Assembly: GCA_033297205.1 (NCBI GenBank)
Contig: MU859118.1
Span: 1 to 64,000 of the forward strand
Direction of reading: 5' to 3'
Source of the DNA: Pseudoneurospora amorphoporcata
Lineage: Eukaryota; Ascomycota; Sordariomycetes; Sordariales; Sordariaceae
DNA length: 64,000 nucleotides
This document shows, in pieces, positions 1 to 12,079 of the stretch (its first letter is position 1; every line of letters starts with the position of its first letter). A program made the position numbers and the translations under genes. The notes under the pieces are model-generated. The model was not told the origin of the DNA and ran no database searches. It worked only from the letters and a program-made list of their open reading frames with translations.

Positions 1-1264
1 TCTTTGCTATTACCAAAAAACACCCCCCCCCCCCCCCCCCCCCCCTAACACTCGGTCTATACCCCACCGGGTTTGTTAAAAACCCCCCCCCCCCCCCCCC
101 CCCCCCCGAAATTTTCTTAGCTTCTTTCTGGCTACCCGGTAGGTCCCCATCCCTTCCCCCCCGTGGTGCTCTCAATTCACTCATCCGCACCCCTGCTCCA
201 AGTATACACAAACATCCTTCGCCTACATAACTAGTAGATGTAGCCCCAGGTTGCCCTCCACCACCCACATGCCTGTCTGCTGTGCGTCTGGTCTCTCCGA
301 CTTACCCTATCTCAACCCAGCCCAGTCCTCTTCCAGAGTCCCGATTGCTTAGGCGGACGTAGCGGCGTCTGTCTTGCAGCCGACCTCTCTCCCTTACTGG
401 CACGGCTCCGCTTGTTTGCTGCCCACGGCTGTTGTCGATGCAACTGCTGCTGCTGTTGCCCGTTCTGGATACCACGGATCCCTCCATAGAGAGAGCCCTT
501 CTGCCGACCCGAACTTGGACCTCGACTCCCATCCATCCATCCAGTCATCCAGTCCTCTAGCCAAAGCAAGCACAGGACGTCCTTAGCACCCGACCTCCAC
601 AAATAGGGCAGTTTACGCCGCCCAAAGAAGCAACTGATCCGCCTTTTGTCTCATCGGCTACCGGACGGTCACGTTGCTTTGCCCGCTACGGCACTGTCTC
701 GCGGCAGGAATCTGGACAGAGCTTACACAGTACATACCTCTCGACTGCTTGTCCTAGCCGTCCGGCTATCCTTTGGATACCAGACCAGACACTATCAAGT
801 TGGGGGCCATCCAGCCGACTCTGCCGACTATACTACGCTCATTCATTAACCTGACAAGAGGCGCTGCTGCTCGCCTCCTTTTTCGTCCAGCCAGCCCACT
901 TCAAGACCTGACCGGTGCCGTTGACCTATTCAACGGCCACCTCGACGGTTCTATACCCGGTTATCCTATCCCAAAGCGCTCCTGCAGCCCCGGCACAATA
1001 GCACCGCTCAGGCGTTCCCGTCTTAGGGCTTGCGACCCCCTCCTCGGCCAGCCCAATACCGACCCCGTTCCGAAAACCATTGGCTCGCCATATTATGCAC
1101 CGCGACTCCTAGTTGACCCGACCAGCTCCCCCATATTGACGGACCACTTTCTACTTCTGCTAGAAAGAGAGTATACTTGGCCCCTCCAAGCGAGTGGCTC
1201 ATCTTAAGATCGATCTTAACACCCACCAACGATATTGCTTCGGCTCATCACGTCCATCGTCAGC
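1..1264. other. Upstream region of the CENP-B-type gene with two poly-C tracts
   Basis: I see no coding exon here; the reading frames are short and unlike protein. Two uninterrupted C runs lie at 23-45 and 83-107 (23 and 25 C), each preceded by a short A run. The rest is C/T-rich, as is common for long fungal 5' leaders, and probably holds the promoter and 5'UTR of the gene starting at 1265. Confidence 0.5.
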
Positions 1265-3059
1265 ATGCACGACCAAATCATTGGCACAATAGGCATGGAC
1301 CAAGGAAGTCACGTCGCTCATGACAACAACACATATGGAAACAACAATTGGGTAGATATGAATTCATTCCACCATCAGACCAACATGGCAGACTACGGCG
1401 GCAGCTACGGTGGTTATATGCCACCCATCTCTCATGGGCTGCCCTCCGAGTCACTGGGCAGGATGCCTCCTCCCCCGCCTCCTCAACATCATGTGCCTCA
1501 ACCCCATCAACATTCTCACCCTCCTCTTCCAATGTTGATGATGCCCCAAACGACGACGACTTGGCCGAGCATGTTAACGAATCCAACTTATGGGGCACAC
1601 CCCGTCCCGCCCGTCGCTATTCCTCCGGTAACAACGCCGCTCAAGAACTCCAAATTGCCGGCTATCCAGACAACATCACAGCCAAGGAAAACACTCACCG
1701 ACGAGGACCGCCGGCGTATGTGTCAGTACGCTCAGGACCATCCGACGGCCAAGCAAACGGATATCGGAGCCCAGTTCGGTGTTGAGAGAAGGTAGGACAT
1801 GATCTGTGGGAGTCCGTGTTGGTTGCAGGACATAGTTGAGCTGACAACCCTTTATTAGCACCGTGTCAAAGGTACTGCGCCACAGGGATAAGTATCTGAA
1901 CCTTGAGGACCGAAGCAATTCTCCGATTAAGCGTAACAAAGTCAAGGGCGCGGATATCGAAAAGGCTCTGACCAACTTCCTCAAAAAGTCTGTGGATCAA
2001 GGCGTTCCAGTGACTGTCGAAATACTCAAGGACAAGGCGCACTTGTTCGCAAGCTCTGCGGGCTCCGCGGGAGATGAATTTCTCAAGTTAGGAAGCACAA
2101 CATGGCTGGAAAAGTTTATGCTCAAACACAACACTGGGCCGAATAGGCTACTTCGTCGTGCTTCCGAAGCCAATATCAGTAGCAGCATGCGAGGATCGTC
2201 CTCTCTGAGCACATCACAACCGTCAAGCGCCATTTCCCCCCTCTCACCCTCGGGACACACGTCTCCACTATCGGCAAACAGAAGCGAAGGGGAGAAGGAT
2301 AGCATGGCGAGCTACATGGATTATCCGACTGAAAGCAGCTACAGGCACTCAGGCTCACAAAGCACAACCTCGCTACATAGCGCATTCACTGACGCGGGAA
2401 CTTCAACGTTCTCTGGGAGCACTCTCAGCCCAACAGCATCGTTCAGTTTTTCGCCCGATCCTAATGCTGGAGCCTTTCTTACAGCAGATCAAGCCAGGCA
2501 GCTCCCGCCAGGAAGCGGCGTTGGTTCCAACTTCCAAAGACCCAGAAGCCAGACATTCCCGACCTTGGACATCGAATACCTGAATCAACAAGAATCAGGA
2601 GATCCGTTGACGCCAAAATACCATGTATCATCTACAGGACCTTCTTCCGCCCTCGAGTCACCTGCCAATGAAGTGGGTGCATCGCACTTTGGCATGGATC
2701 ACATAATCACCTCACCACGACTCCGTCACAGTAGCAGCAGTGGAAGTCTCGCTGGACGGTCGATCGCGACACCCCTCAGCGCAAACCCTACGTCTCCTAT
2801 TTCTCCTACTCAGGAGGACGCACGAAGGGCCGCGGATACCCTACTTTCATTCATGCAGCATTCAGGTGGATTTGTGGACCACGATGAATACATGACGGTA
2901 GTTAAACTCACCGAGAAACTACGGCTTCACCAGGCCCAACTTGCCAAGAACACAGCAGTAGGAATGGGCGGACTTTCTCGGATACCAGAGGGCGATAGTG
3001 AGATGCAGAACGCTGCACCAGCTTTGATACCTAAGGTGGAACAGGCCACGGGGGCCTAA
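1265..3059 (+). CDS. CENP-B-type helix-turn-helix DNA-binding protein
   Basis: Exons 1265-1791 and 1859-3059 (575 aa). The 67 nt intron starts GTAGGA and ends TTATTAG; the join restores an uninterrupted HTH reading GVERSTVSKVLRHRDKYL. Residues about 141-190 form an N-terminal CENP-B/Psq-like HTH, and about 200-270 look like the second, CENPB-type DNA-binding domain (ending near WLEKFMLKHNT). The N-terminus is His/Pro/Asn-rich and the middle is Ser/Thr-rich and probably disordered. A conserved-looking helical C-terminus (AADTLLSFMQHSGGF...) lies near residue 500. The family descends from pogo-like transposases, but no DDE transposase domain follows, so this is best read as a host DNA-binding or regulatory protein acting in the nucleus. 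The ATG at 1265 is the first in frame; a second at 1295 is possible. The target sites cannot be told from the sequence. Confidence 0.85.
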
Positions 3060-4691
3060 GGTTGGATTTCTCGCTCACAGATACCGTACGCCGTCTCAAA
3101 ACCGCCCGCGCCTCAAAGCTTTGTATCCTGAGAGGGTTGCCGAACAAGCTACATACAGACTGCCTTCGATGCCACCCATTACCGCAACATGATTCGAAAG
3201 GAATACCCAGAAACGGCAGGGTCTAGCTCGGCTTTTGTTTCACCAAGGGGACGAGCGGCTCAAAACTGCTCAAAACCGGTCTTTTCATGTTCGCCTGCAC
3301 ATCTCGTACTTCACTTCTTCTACAAGATCTTTTTATACCCCCTTTTTTCTGTTGTCATTTCGATCAACGGAGTGCCCAATATACCTCGCACGCTGCGATA
3401 AGAACCTACGCTCACGCGAATAAGGAGTCAAAGATCCTCTTCTCAGCTGTTCGGCTGCCATTTCCCTTGATTCATTTCCTTCTGGCGTTATCGTCCAAAT
3501 TTGCTCGCCTTCAAACATCAGACCGCCAGTCTCATTCAAATTTTCACATGGTCCGTCTTGCCTTGTTTCGACCGCGGGCGTCTCTATCTGGAAGCGTCTT
3601 CCGGTGAAACCACGCCGTCTCTTGCAACCTTTCCCATGCATCTACCGGCTTACCATGTTTCATCATGTTCACTATATCAGTCTTTGTCCGCAACTCTTGT
3701 ATGTAAAATTGATGGGTTTTTTGTTTTGGGTAACACCATGCCGCATTTCATGTTTTGACCGTCTCTAGCTGTCCCCCTTTACCGAGCTGTCATAATTTCA
3801 TTACATGTATCTTTTTTTGCCTACCCACTTCCCTCTTCCTTCGAGTGTGAGAACCTCTTTTTTGGGGGGGTGGGGAACGAGAAAAATAGTTCCCTTCAGC
3901 TGTCCTGGTAATAAGGATGGATGTGGCGGCCTTGGGTTTGAGCAAAAAAGTGATTTTGGCGATTAGCAGCGGTATCGACTCAGTATGGACGGAGTGAAAA
4001 CTGGGCAGACGCGAAAAGAAGGAAAAATGCAGGCACTGCTTTTTGCAAGCCTTTCCAGGATTATGTATAGTGTTGTATAGGGCGTGTCATCTGTACTTCT
4101 TTTGCTTTTTTTTACACCTACCTCTTGCTTTTGGAAATCGGGGTAACCCCGGAAGCTTTTAACGTCCGGGCTGTGTGCGAAAAGCTCCTTGGGATCTCTA
4201 TAGCTTTGTTAAGTGGGAAGAACTTCGGTGTCTTGGTTCATACGTTTTTCTGTCAATCTTCCCCTCTTTTACTTTCGGCATCTTTAAAGGACTTCTTTCA
4301 TATATCCCCATCCATGCTTACCCGAACTAGCATGGACAAACCAGAAGACGGAAGAGTGAGGGTTCAGGCAGGTGGAGGACCTGAAGGAAATCTGGACGCA
4401 GGAAAGGGACGGAAGCTGTTAAAACGGGGGGTTTCCGATGAAGATGGACCATCCATAGCCACCGTTAGCATTCCATATTGGTATATAACACTCCCACATC
4501 GCAATCATATTGGTTTTCTTCGACAAACGTGTTTCTCTGCAAGCTATAACCGCCAACATTCGTAACATGCTTAGTTGCAACGTTTTGGAAGAACACAAAA
4601 CCATGACCATGAAATTTGTGACTTCCATATAGACATAAAACTCGTAAAAACAACGACCGCCCTATTCAGTACTCTTATTCGACCTCTCAAA
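3060..4691. other. 3' flank between convergent genes
   Basis: No gene recognised. The T-rich stretches at 3340-3900 and 4080-4120 fit the 3'UTR and transcription end of the upstream gene. The + and - strand genes converge here. Reading frames of up to about 146 codons are low-complexity and lack splice or domain support. Confidence 0.45.
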
Positions 4692-7600
4692 TCAAGCAAG
4701 CCTCTCCTCCCAAAGCTCACTTACCCTCTTCTCCGCGAACTCAGGCATCAACCGCACCAGCATCAACTCTAGCATGGAGTAAATCAGATGCTTGTTCAAA
4801 TATGCATCACTAAACACATCCAGAATCCCTTCTTCGATTTCCGTCAAAATCGTCTCTTCGTCTTCGTCAGGTTCCTCAGATTCATCAACGTGAGCTTGAC
4901 CGCCTGCGGCAGCGGCAGCGGCAGCGGAAGCAGAAGCGGCGAGATCATCACCTGCCCCTGCATCTACATTCGCATCCGCCGCGTCTAGCTCCTGCTGAAC
5001 TTGCTGACGATGCGCATGAGCAACATAAGCGTGTTGGTCGTCCACCCTCTTGGCTAGTTTGGTCTTGGTAGCCGATGCTGCTGCGCGGATGGTGGCATCG
5101 TTAGTGCTGCCACTACCACCACCAGTAAGAGACAGCTTGCTGCTGCTCCGACTATTGCCTGTACTGGAGGAGCTGCTGCTGCCTGAACCGGTTGTTGCTA
5201 TTCCCGCGGCTGTTGCTGTTGCTGTTACCGAGGGTGTTGCTGACCCCCTACGGCTAGACCACCCAGGCCCAAGGCCAGGTCCACCAAATCCAGGGGCAGG
5301 GGCAAAAGACGATAACGAAGAAAGTGATCCAGACGACCCAACCGACCCCTGTTGGTGAGTTGGAACTGGCCCGCTGCCAGTAGTACTAGCAGCAGCAGAA
5401 CCAGGAACCGCGACCGCCTGCTGGCCCTGATCTAGGCTGCTCTTCTTCGGTCCGCTCCCGCTCCGCACCTGTTCCATTTGTGTCTGACCTCTCTGTAGCT
5501 TCTTTTGTGATGAGTTTTGAGGAGTAGCAGGCTGGACAGTGGCAGGACCGGCATTGCTTGCTCCCCTACTGGTCGTAGAACGAGAAGCACCAGCACCAGC
5601 ACCGGCTACTGCTCCCCTTTTGGCATCCTCTTCACTTACCACCATCGGCGCGTTGGTGTTAGTACCGGTACTAACAGTAGCAGTTGGCCTGGCCTCTAGG
5701 CCCGTGGCCCTGGCTTTGGAACAGGATAAATTGCCGCCAAACCCGCTACGGCCACTGAAATAGACAGACCCAACGAGCTTTACCATAAATCCAGGCGAAA
5801 TTAGCGCCCAAAGGTCCTTAGCACACTTGCGCCTTAGCGCAAGCAGCTCGTCTTCGGACGAGGGGGCCGTCAGGCTCGAGGTCCCTGGCAGATTATTGGG
5901 GAAGAGTGCGCCTCGCACACTGCGGAGAAGTGGGGGTAGACCTGATGGGTCAAGGATGTACTTGTGGACAGCGTAAGATAGGAGCCTATGTGAAATCGTT
6001 AAGGTAAGTAAAACTGCCTTCTGCTAGTTATTGGCCGGTCTGGTTTTCTTTGCCTGAACGGGACATGTGCATTTTTGCACCTCTTTGCTTCTTTCCGGTG
6101 CATTGTGTGTGTAACACTCGGAAGATATCTCACTTCTATGCTCTGGGGGACTTTGAAGGGGAAAAGGGGTGTGTAATGGAGGTATGGTGTTTCATTACGT
6201 TGGGGAACAGAACACTCGAGAACGAGAACTGAGTGGGATCAATACAACGGTGTGTATGGTGCGCGCAAATCGGTGTTTGTGTCCCTCCGAGAGTGCTTAT
6301 GCGTGTGCAGCGTTTGATTGAAGGATAACGGCTCTGGCATGTCTAACGGTAAGAGTAACTCCCCAGTATCCAACTTGGAGCATTCTCGCTGTAAAGAACG
6401 ATGTCTCACAGCATAGGCATGGACAGTGTAATCATGGTATGGTGGGACGAAGTCGTATACCCCAGATGCTGATGAACCGGGGCAGCTCGTATCAACAAGA
6501 AACCATGATACCGCCGTGGAGGCCCGGGTTACTGAACTGGGAAACGACCACAACACCATGTTCATGAGCTCAACCCCAGGCAATAACATGATCCGCTGGT
6601 CCTAGCCATGGATGGAACCGCGAGGGCGAGTTCCTCACTTCCATCGCGAGTGCGGGGAACCAGGAAGACCAAGCTCGGTGGGGAGATGCTGACATCCGTG
6701 ACGAGGTCCGTCGGCCATGGGTCTTGAAGAGGGCACTTGCACAAGAACTCCCTGCTCTTCACCAATTTCCTCCCCGAGATCCATGGAAACTGGACCACGG
6801 CACAGTGCAAGAGACATGGTCCCAGTTTAGGGTGAACGGTAGGCCTGTGAGCGCGAGAAAAGGGAGGGGGGGGGGGTCGAGAAGCAAGCTCTCCGTGCCA
6901 AAACATGGTGGTGCCCAGGGTGTCGCAAAAAGCGCTGGGGCGCGATACACCTTACGGAAAATCGCAGATATATGATCAGCAGATCCTCCATCATGAATTT
7001 GAGTCGCAGACTGCGCGCAATCGAGCAGTCAAGAAGACGGATGGATTGGCATGAAGATGCCGAGACGAGATGACGAGTCATTAAGGACGGCTGTTCTTCG
7101 AATTGAACCAAGACACCCAAGACTTCGAGGCCGGGGACAACGACAAGCCCATTCAGAAAAGGGCAAGTTCCATCTGAATATCGCAGGGTATGGTAGATTG
7201 TCGCTGTATGATTGCGCCTGGCGACAGACACGGCAGACGGTGGGGTGTGGTATGAAGCGGAATTCTGGCGGAAAGTGACCTCGATGCCGGTTGCTTCTGG
7301 TGGTCTGTCTCATGGATCTGGATGATGAGGATGGGTCGAGGAGGGGTGTCGGATCCTTGTCAATAATCCCGTCCGGCGCGTAAACAAGGCTCGTCGATGG
7401 TCCGTCTAGTAAGCCCCGCGAAGCACATGGTGCAATGGGACATGGCCAAGGCCACATAGCGCGCTGATTGGCTGGCTGCAGTTGGACATTCCGAGTGCAA
7501 GCATCGTGGAATTGGAACACTTGGGGTCTGGCGGTCGCCGACTCGGCCGCAGGACCTTTTGGGGGTGTGTTCCACAACACAACCGCCTTTACCCAAATGC

Positions 7601-9283
7601 CTTTACAACAGCTTGGCACTGGCAGATGCATCGCGCCCGCTGACCTCGTCTTCTGCGGCCCAAGCTCCAGTACTAGGTCGATATGCCTTGATAGGCCGCT
7701 CCTCCCAGATCTCGTGATGGTTGCCGGTCTCTTGCGTGCACTTGCACCAGTCTCGATATGGGTGGGTACGCCTCCAGATCCAGTGACTTGAGAATCATGC
7801 GGTGCAACGGTCAAGGTGCAGAGGGAGTAGCAAAGGGGGTGGAATTGGCAAGGAAAGAGGCTGACCTACCTGTCGATGCTTCCATCAACACCACCCAGCC
7901 TTCCTGGGCTTCTCATCATGATCCACTGCAACATGGACACTGTGCCACTGAGCCACGGCACCCGGCCGTCCATCTCGATCAAGTTCGATATCGCTGACCA
8001 GCATCTGAATGCCAAAACGGGCGTCTTGAAGCGTTCTGGCTCCACATCGGACGAACCGGCATGCTTTTCGAGATCCAGTTGAGTCGTGTGGTGAGCCGCC
8101 AATTTCTCGTATGCGGTCGTGCTGCGAGACAAACGAGGTGGCAAGGAGTGGGAAGTGACCAAAATGGTGATAGCCATCCTCACAAGCGATATGGCAAGAA
8201 AGATCCACTGGATGAAGGTCCAGAACAGTGCCTGGATCGACTGAATCGAGGACGACCTGCGAGCTTGTACCGATACTTTGCTCTTCCTTCGGAGTAGAGG
8301 CTCATTTTCGACAGATCTGCGCCGCGTAATAACGTTGGACGCTATTGAGAGACACTCCCAGATAAACCAAGGCTCTGACAGCTTGTTGGCTAGAATATTC
8401 CCGATTATCAGCTCCGACAATATCTGGCCAACCAGGGCTACGAGACAGTTGTTCTGGAGATCCTCAGTGGGCAAGAGCACGGCAAGAACAGCATGAACCA
8501 GCAGCTGACGATAGGCCGCCTCATTCTCGGCTTGCTCAGCTATGCTCTCGGGGCATCCTGAGCGCGGGACGGGTGACAGAGCGGGCAAGGGGCACAGAGC
8601 GTGATAGATCTCGCGCGCATCCGTCTGGAGGGGTGACTGCGTGATGGGATTGTGAGCTGCTCGATAGGCTAGTCGGACGGAACATGTTAGCGTCGAACCC
8701 GAAATTGGTTGGTGGAGCTACAACAGACCAGTGACATGCCTGTCGAGAAGATCGGGCAGCTCGTCTAGGAGCAAGCTCTCGAGGTCGACATTGCGAAGGC
8801 GCTGCTCAAGCGCTCGGGTGACATGGGCAATAAGCTGGACGATCTCGGCGACAAATGTGTCGTCGGGGGTGATCTTGGTGTACCAGTTCTGGACATATTC
8901 CCGGAGGATGATGGCAATCAGTGCGTACAGCTGCAAGTCAACATCGTTGCGGCTGGTCAGAGGCGGCAGCACATCCTCGATGGATATTGGCGTGGTCTTG
9001 CCCTTGTCCTGGTGTTGAGGACACAAGATGCGCCGGATCAGATAGACGGTGGCCTTGTCGGAGAGGGGGTCTGTCCGGTGGTTGTTGGACTGGGGCGACG
9101 GCGATCCCCGTTTGGTCCGTGATGACCTGGTACTGGCCTTCAAGTTGTTTGTCGACGACGATGGTTCTAAGCTCGCCTTGGGCGACTTGGGTCGTGGGGT
9201 TGAGAGACGAGTGGGAGCCGGGCCGCCCTGAGACTGCGGAGTGACAGTGACAGCAGGGGACGCAGATGGCGCAGAGGGAGCGG

Positions 9284-9320
<37 letters not shown>

Positions 9321-9335
9321 CGAGGCAGTTGTCAT
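4692..9335 (-). CDS. PXA-domain membrane protein (Pxa1/sorting-nexin-associated family)
   Basis: Exons in transcript order: 9335-8729, 8668-7870, 5985-4692 (899 aa). The N-terminus has an alanine tract coded by a GCT/GCA repeat, then a basic Ser/Pro-rich linker. A PXA (PX-associated) domain starts near residue 91 (KATVYLIRRILCP) and continues into exon 2 (YRAAHNPITQ...). A hydrophobic stretch at about 348-373 is a likely membrane segment or hairpin. Exon 3 has the conserved LFPNNLPGT block, a long Ala/Ser/Gly-rich disordered region, and a C-terminal helical block (ILDVFSDAYLNKHLIY) typical of fungal PXA proteins. No PX or RGS domain is seen. PXA proteins act on endosome/vacuole or ER membranes in trafficking. 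Intron 1 is 59 nt with a GCTAAC branch site; intron 2 is 1,884 nt, extraordinarily long for a fungus, but its two ends rejoin a conserved segment in phase. Confidence 0.82.
5986..7869 (-). other. 1,884 nt intron of the PXA-domain gene
   Basis: Donor GTAGGTCAG at 7869 and acceptor ending CATAG at 5986 join GSID-R-LLSYAVHKYI in frame, which fits the family. Ordinary introns elsewhere in this window are 52-202 nt. The interior is not AT-rich and has no terminal repeats I can recognise. One frame stays open for 261 codons (7029-7814, - strand) but looks compositionally random. A G-run sits near 6868. It may hold an unrecognised exon, a nested transcript or an old insertion. Confidence 0.7.
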
Positions 9336-10426
9336 GATGGGCCAACTAGCGGTGTCCAAACATTGTGCCCCGCGCACATCCGTTCATATCATAGCGCCGT
9401 CCTGATACTTTATGGCAATTCGGAGCCTAGTAGCCCTTTGAAGCGCAAGAAGCGGAAGTGAAACGGGAGGAAATCGTCGAGGTGTGATCGCGTGTTGCGC
9501 GGTGCAGGCAGGCAGTGAGTGGTTGGTGAACAGGTTGTGGTGCTGTATCTTGATAGCGAGTGGGAGTGGTTCGGTCGTGGTCCAGCCTTCTGTCCCGCAC
9601 CCGACCTGTGGTGGAGGGCGAGCCCAGCCAGCAGCAGTGGCCTAGGCGATAAGGTAAGGAAGCACCTGCCGCTTATCAGATGTTGCTGGTCCAAAACGGG
9701 TAGGCGGTGAGATTGGCCAAGCCAAACATGGCCCTTGCCGTAGCAACCGTTAACCCTTGAATTCGACCTTGGTCGAGCTCCCCCTGAATGAATGTCAACA
9801 AAGCACAGTTACTTACGCAGCTAAAAGCGTAACCATGTCCTTGACCGCATGAAATATTCCCAGAATCCGAGCCCGGTACGGTTTGTCTTCGGGCACATTT
9901 TCCACTTCTTATCATGGATCCATGCCGCCTACTGGTTAGCAACCTCAACACTCAAGGCGTGTCATCGCCGCACTGCGCTTGACAGATGGTGACTGGAATG
10001 ATCGGTGCAAGGTGTTGGACGAGACGGACGAGGCAGACGGGAAATTTATCAGAAAAGGCCGATTGTCGTCGATGAGGCTCAAGCTGTCATCACCCTTGCC
10101 ACAGCAGACTGCCGTGACACAAGGCACTTTGCTGCATGCGGCCCAAGCCTGACCGTTGCAGATCAGTGCCTAGGCCCACAACGACGACCGTCAGACTGCG
10201 CAGTACATGAGGATGAACACAACATCTTAGATCCGACAATCGTAACAAACCAACCCGGGCTGTCAGTAGCGAATTGAGACCAAAGATTCTTAAAGCGTGA
10301 CAAGCCGATGTGGTTGTGACAAGGTGTTTTGCTCGAAATCCCTATTATACAGCCTGGGTCCCTAGGAGCCCGGTTCCTGAACACCTACTACATCTTACAG
10401 GGTGCTACGACCAGCATGCGCATGGC
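9336..10426. other. Region between two minus-strand genes
   Basis: It contains the promoter of the PXA gene (adjacent to 9335) and the 3' end of the MSS51-like gene. No coding exon, RNA gene or repeat was recognised. Confidence 0.45.
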
Positions 10427-12079
10427 TTATACAGCAATGACGTTGTCCTTGACGGTCGCCTCGTATCTGAAGAACACTTTTAGCACTTGAACCATGTCTG
10501 GTTGTATGGCGAGGGAAGATAAAGAGAGTACTAACCTCTTTCCGCGGAAAGCCCACACACCCCAGTTACCGGCACTGATGTCCTGAGGGTCAAGATCATT
10601 CAGATCCCACCGGAGACTGCGGAAGATGTTCTCGCCAGGCTCCATAAGGATGTCGAATTCACCCTTGGCCTTCTTGTTGACCCACTCGACATCACGCTCC
10701 ATGTCAGCCTGCGTGTAGCCGGTAGCAATGATAGGAGCCTTGGTCTCGAGGAGCATAGGCAGCGTTTCCTCCCACTCGTGGGAGCTCGCCGGGTGGCCCA
10801 AGCCAGGGTGGAAGAGCACAAAGGCATCAAAGTAAGGATCGTGAGGGGCGAAATAGCCCGTCTTGTGGATGGTATGATAATAGTCCACAATGGTGCTGAT
10901 CTTCATGGTAGGCCACACGCGGTCCTCCACAACCGCACCGTAGGGGTTCGAGGGAGTACGAGGCGGGAGGGGGAACTCGTCATCGCGGTTCATCATGCTC
11001 TCCGGTCCGATGAAGATCAGATGGAACCTCGACCGGGGGAAAAGGTGGGCCAGCTGCACCCACGCATCTCTGGGCAGCGACGACTCAGCACGAGCACCGA
11101 GGATAAAGAGGCGCACGGGAGGAGCCTCTGGCCGGAGACCCTTGATGGATTCGTTGCCTCCAGTCTTTGGGGGATGCAGGGTATAGCGAAGAGCCGTCAA
11201 ACTCTTCAAGCCCTCCACAGTGAGACGGTTCCGGATGTGGTACGGGCTCAGCTCGTGAAGAATGCTGCCGATAGTGAGAGGATAGGTCAACAACTTGGTC
11301 GCCTGTCTCATGCACCGGTCATCATTGACAGCTTCGAACTGGCGGGTATACATAAAGGTGTCCCAGTTGGTCATGTTGACCATGGCATCCTCCATTTGCG
11401 GACCGGCGTAGTTGAACTCGTAGAAGTGGCGGCCAGAATGGAGGTCATGGTCGTCTTCGTTGATCTGTCGCAGAGTGTCGCAAATTTCAAGATGCTTCTC
11501 GTAGTCGTCCATCCAATGCTGCTCGCTGCAGTATACCGGGATACCACAGTCGGGGCACTCGAAATCGAGATGCTTCGGGGGCTGGGAGCCAGACTCGGCA
11601 TCGACTTGGCGGCTGGTCTCGGAGAACTGCCCTGGGCGGTGGCTGTGGTGAGGGCAGCTGGCGTGCTGTTTTATAAAGGCCGCGCGCTGGCGGATCTTGG
11701 GAATGGGCGAGTTGGTGAAGGAGTGGAAGAGGTTGTCCTGCTCGAGAATCGGCTTCGAGGGGATGCCACTACCGGCCAGATCCTCGTTGGTGGCGAACGA
11801 TGTCGAGCTGCTGGCCTTGGATCTGGACTGGGAAACAACGGAAGGAAGCTTGCTGATGATCGAAGTCTGGGTCGGACGTGAGACAGGTGCGGTGATGCCA
11901 CCGGCCTGCCTCGAGGACGAAGGAGAGCTTTGTGCCCCGCGGATGGAGCTGACGGAACGTTGCTGGGCTGACTGCAAAAATGCAGCACTTTGCCTGCTCT
12001 GTCTAGCTGTGAAAGACGAACATTGCGAGCAGAGTTTGGACAAGGCCGGGCGTACGGCGCGGTCTGCTGGGAGGGCCAT
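10427..12079 (-). CDS. mss51: MSS51-like mitochondrial translation factor
   Basis: Exons 12079-10536 and 10466-10427 (527 aa). The first about 60 residues are Arg/Ser-rich with few acidic residues, as in a mitochondrial presequence, which favours the ATG at 12079 over the upstream in-frame ATG at 12217. A MYND-like zinc-binding region spans about residues 142-200 with C142, the C175-x2-C178 pair, C184, H196 and C200. The rest is the MSS51 C-terminal region, with VRLFILGARAE and WAFRGKRYE. In yeast, Mss51 activates COX1 mRNA translation and couples it to cytochrome oxidase assembly at the inner membrane. The 69 nt intron (10467-10535, GTTAGT...TTCAG) is a multiple of three with no stop, so retention would insert 23 residues rather than truncate. 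It diverges from rse-1. Confidence 0.87.
   Translation of the reverse strand: MALPADRAVRPALSKLCSQCSSFTARQSRQSAAFLQSAQQRSVSSIRGAQSSPSSSRQAGGITAPVSRPTQTSIISKLPSVVSQSRSKASSSTSFATNEDLAGSGIPSKPILEQDNLFHSFTNSPIPKIRQRAAFIKQHASCPHHSHRPGQFSETSRQVDAESGSQPPKHLDFECPDCGIPVYCSEQHWMDDYEKHLEICDTLRQINEDDHDLHSGRHFYEFNYAGPQMEDAMVNMTNWDTFMYTRQFEAVNDDRCMRQATKLLTYPLTIGSILHELSPYHIRNRLTVEGLKSLTALRYTLHPPKTGGNESIKGLRPEAPPVRLFILGARAESSLPRDAWVQLAHLFPRSRFHLIFIGPESMMNRDDEFPLPPRTPSNPYGAVVEDRVWPTMKISTIVDYYHTIHKTGYFAPHDPYFDAFVLFHPGLGHPASSHEWEETLPMLLETKAPIIATGYTQADMERDVEWVNKKAKGEFDILMEPGENIFRSLRWDLNDLDPQDISAGNWGVWAFRGKRLVLSLSSLAIQPDMVQVLKVFFRYEATVKDNVIAV

Noticed and set aside
7029..7814. 261-codon minus-strand frame in the long intron
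   Set aside because: It starts at a non-ATG codon region, has random composition and no match to any family I know. Kept only as part of the intron note.
10778..11881. 367-codon open frame antisense to the MSS51-like gene
   Set aside because: Shadow of a well-supported gene on the other strand; no recognisable protein features.
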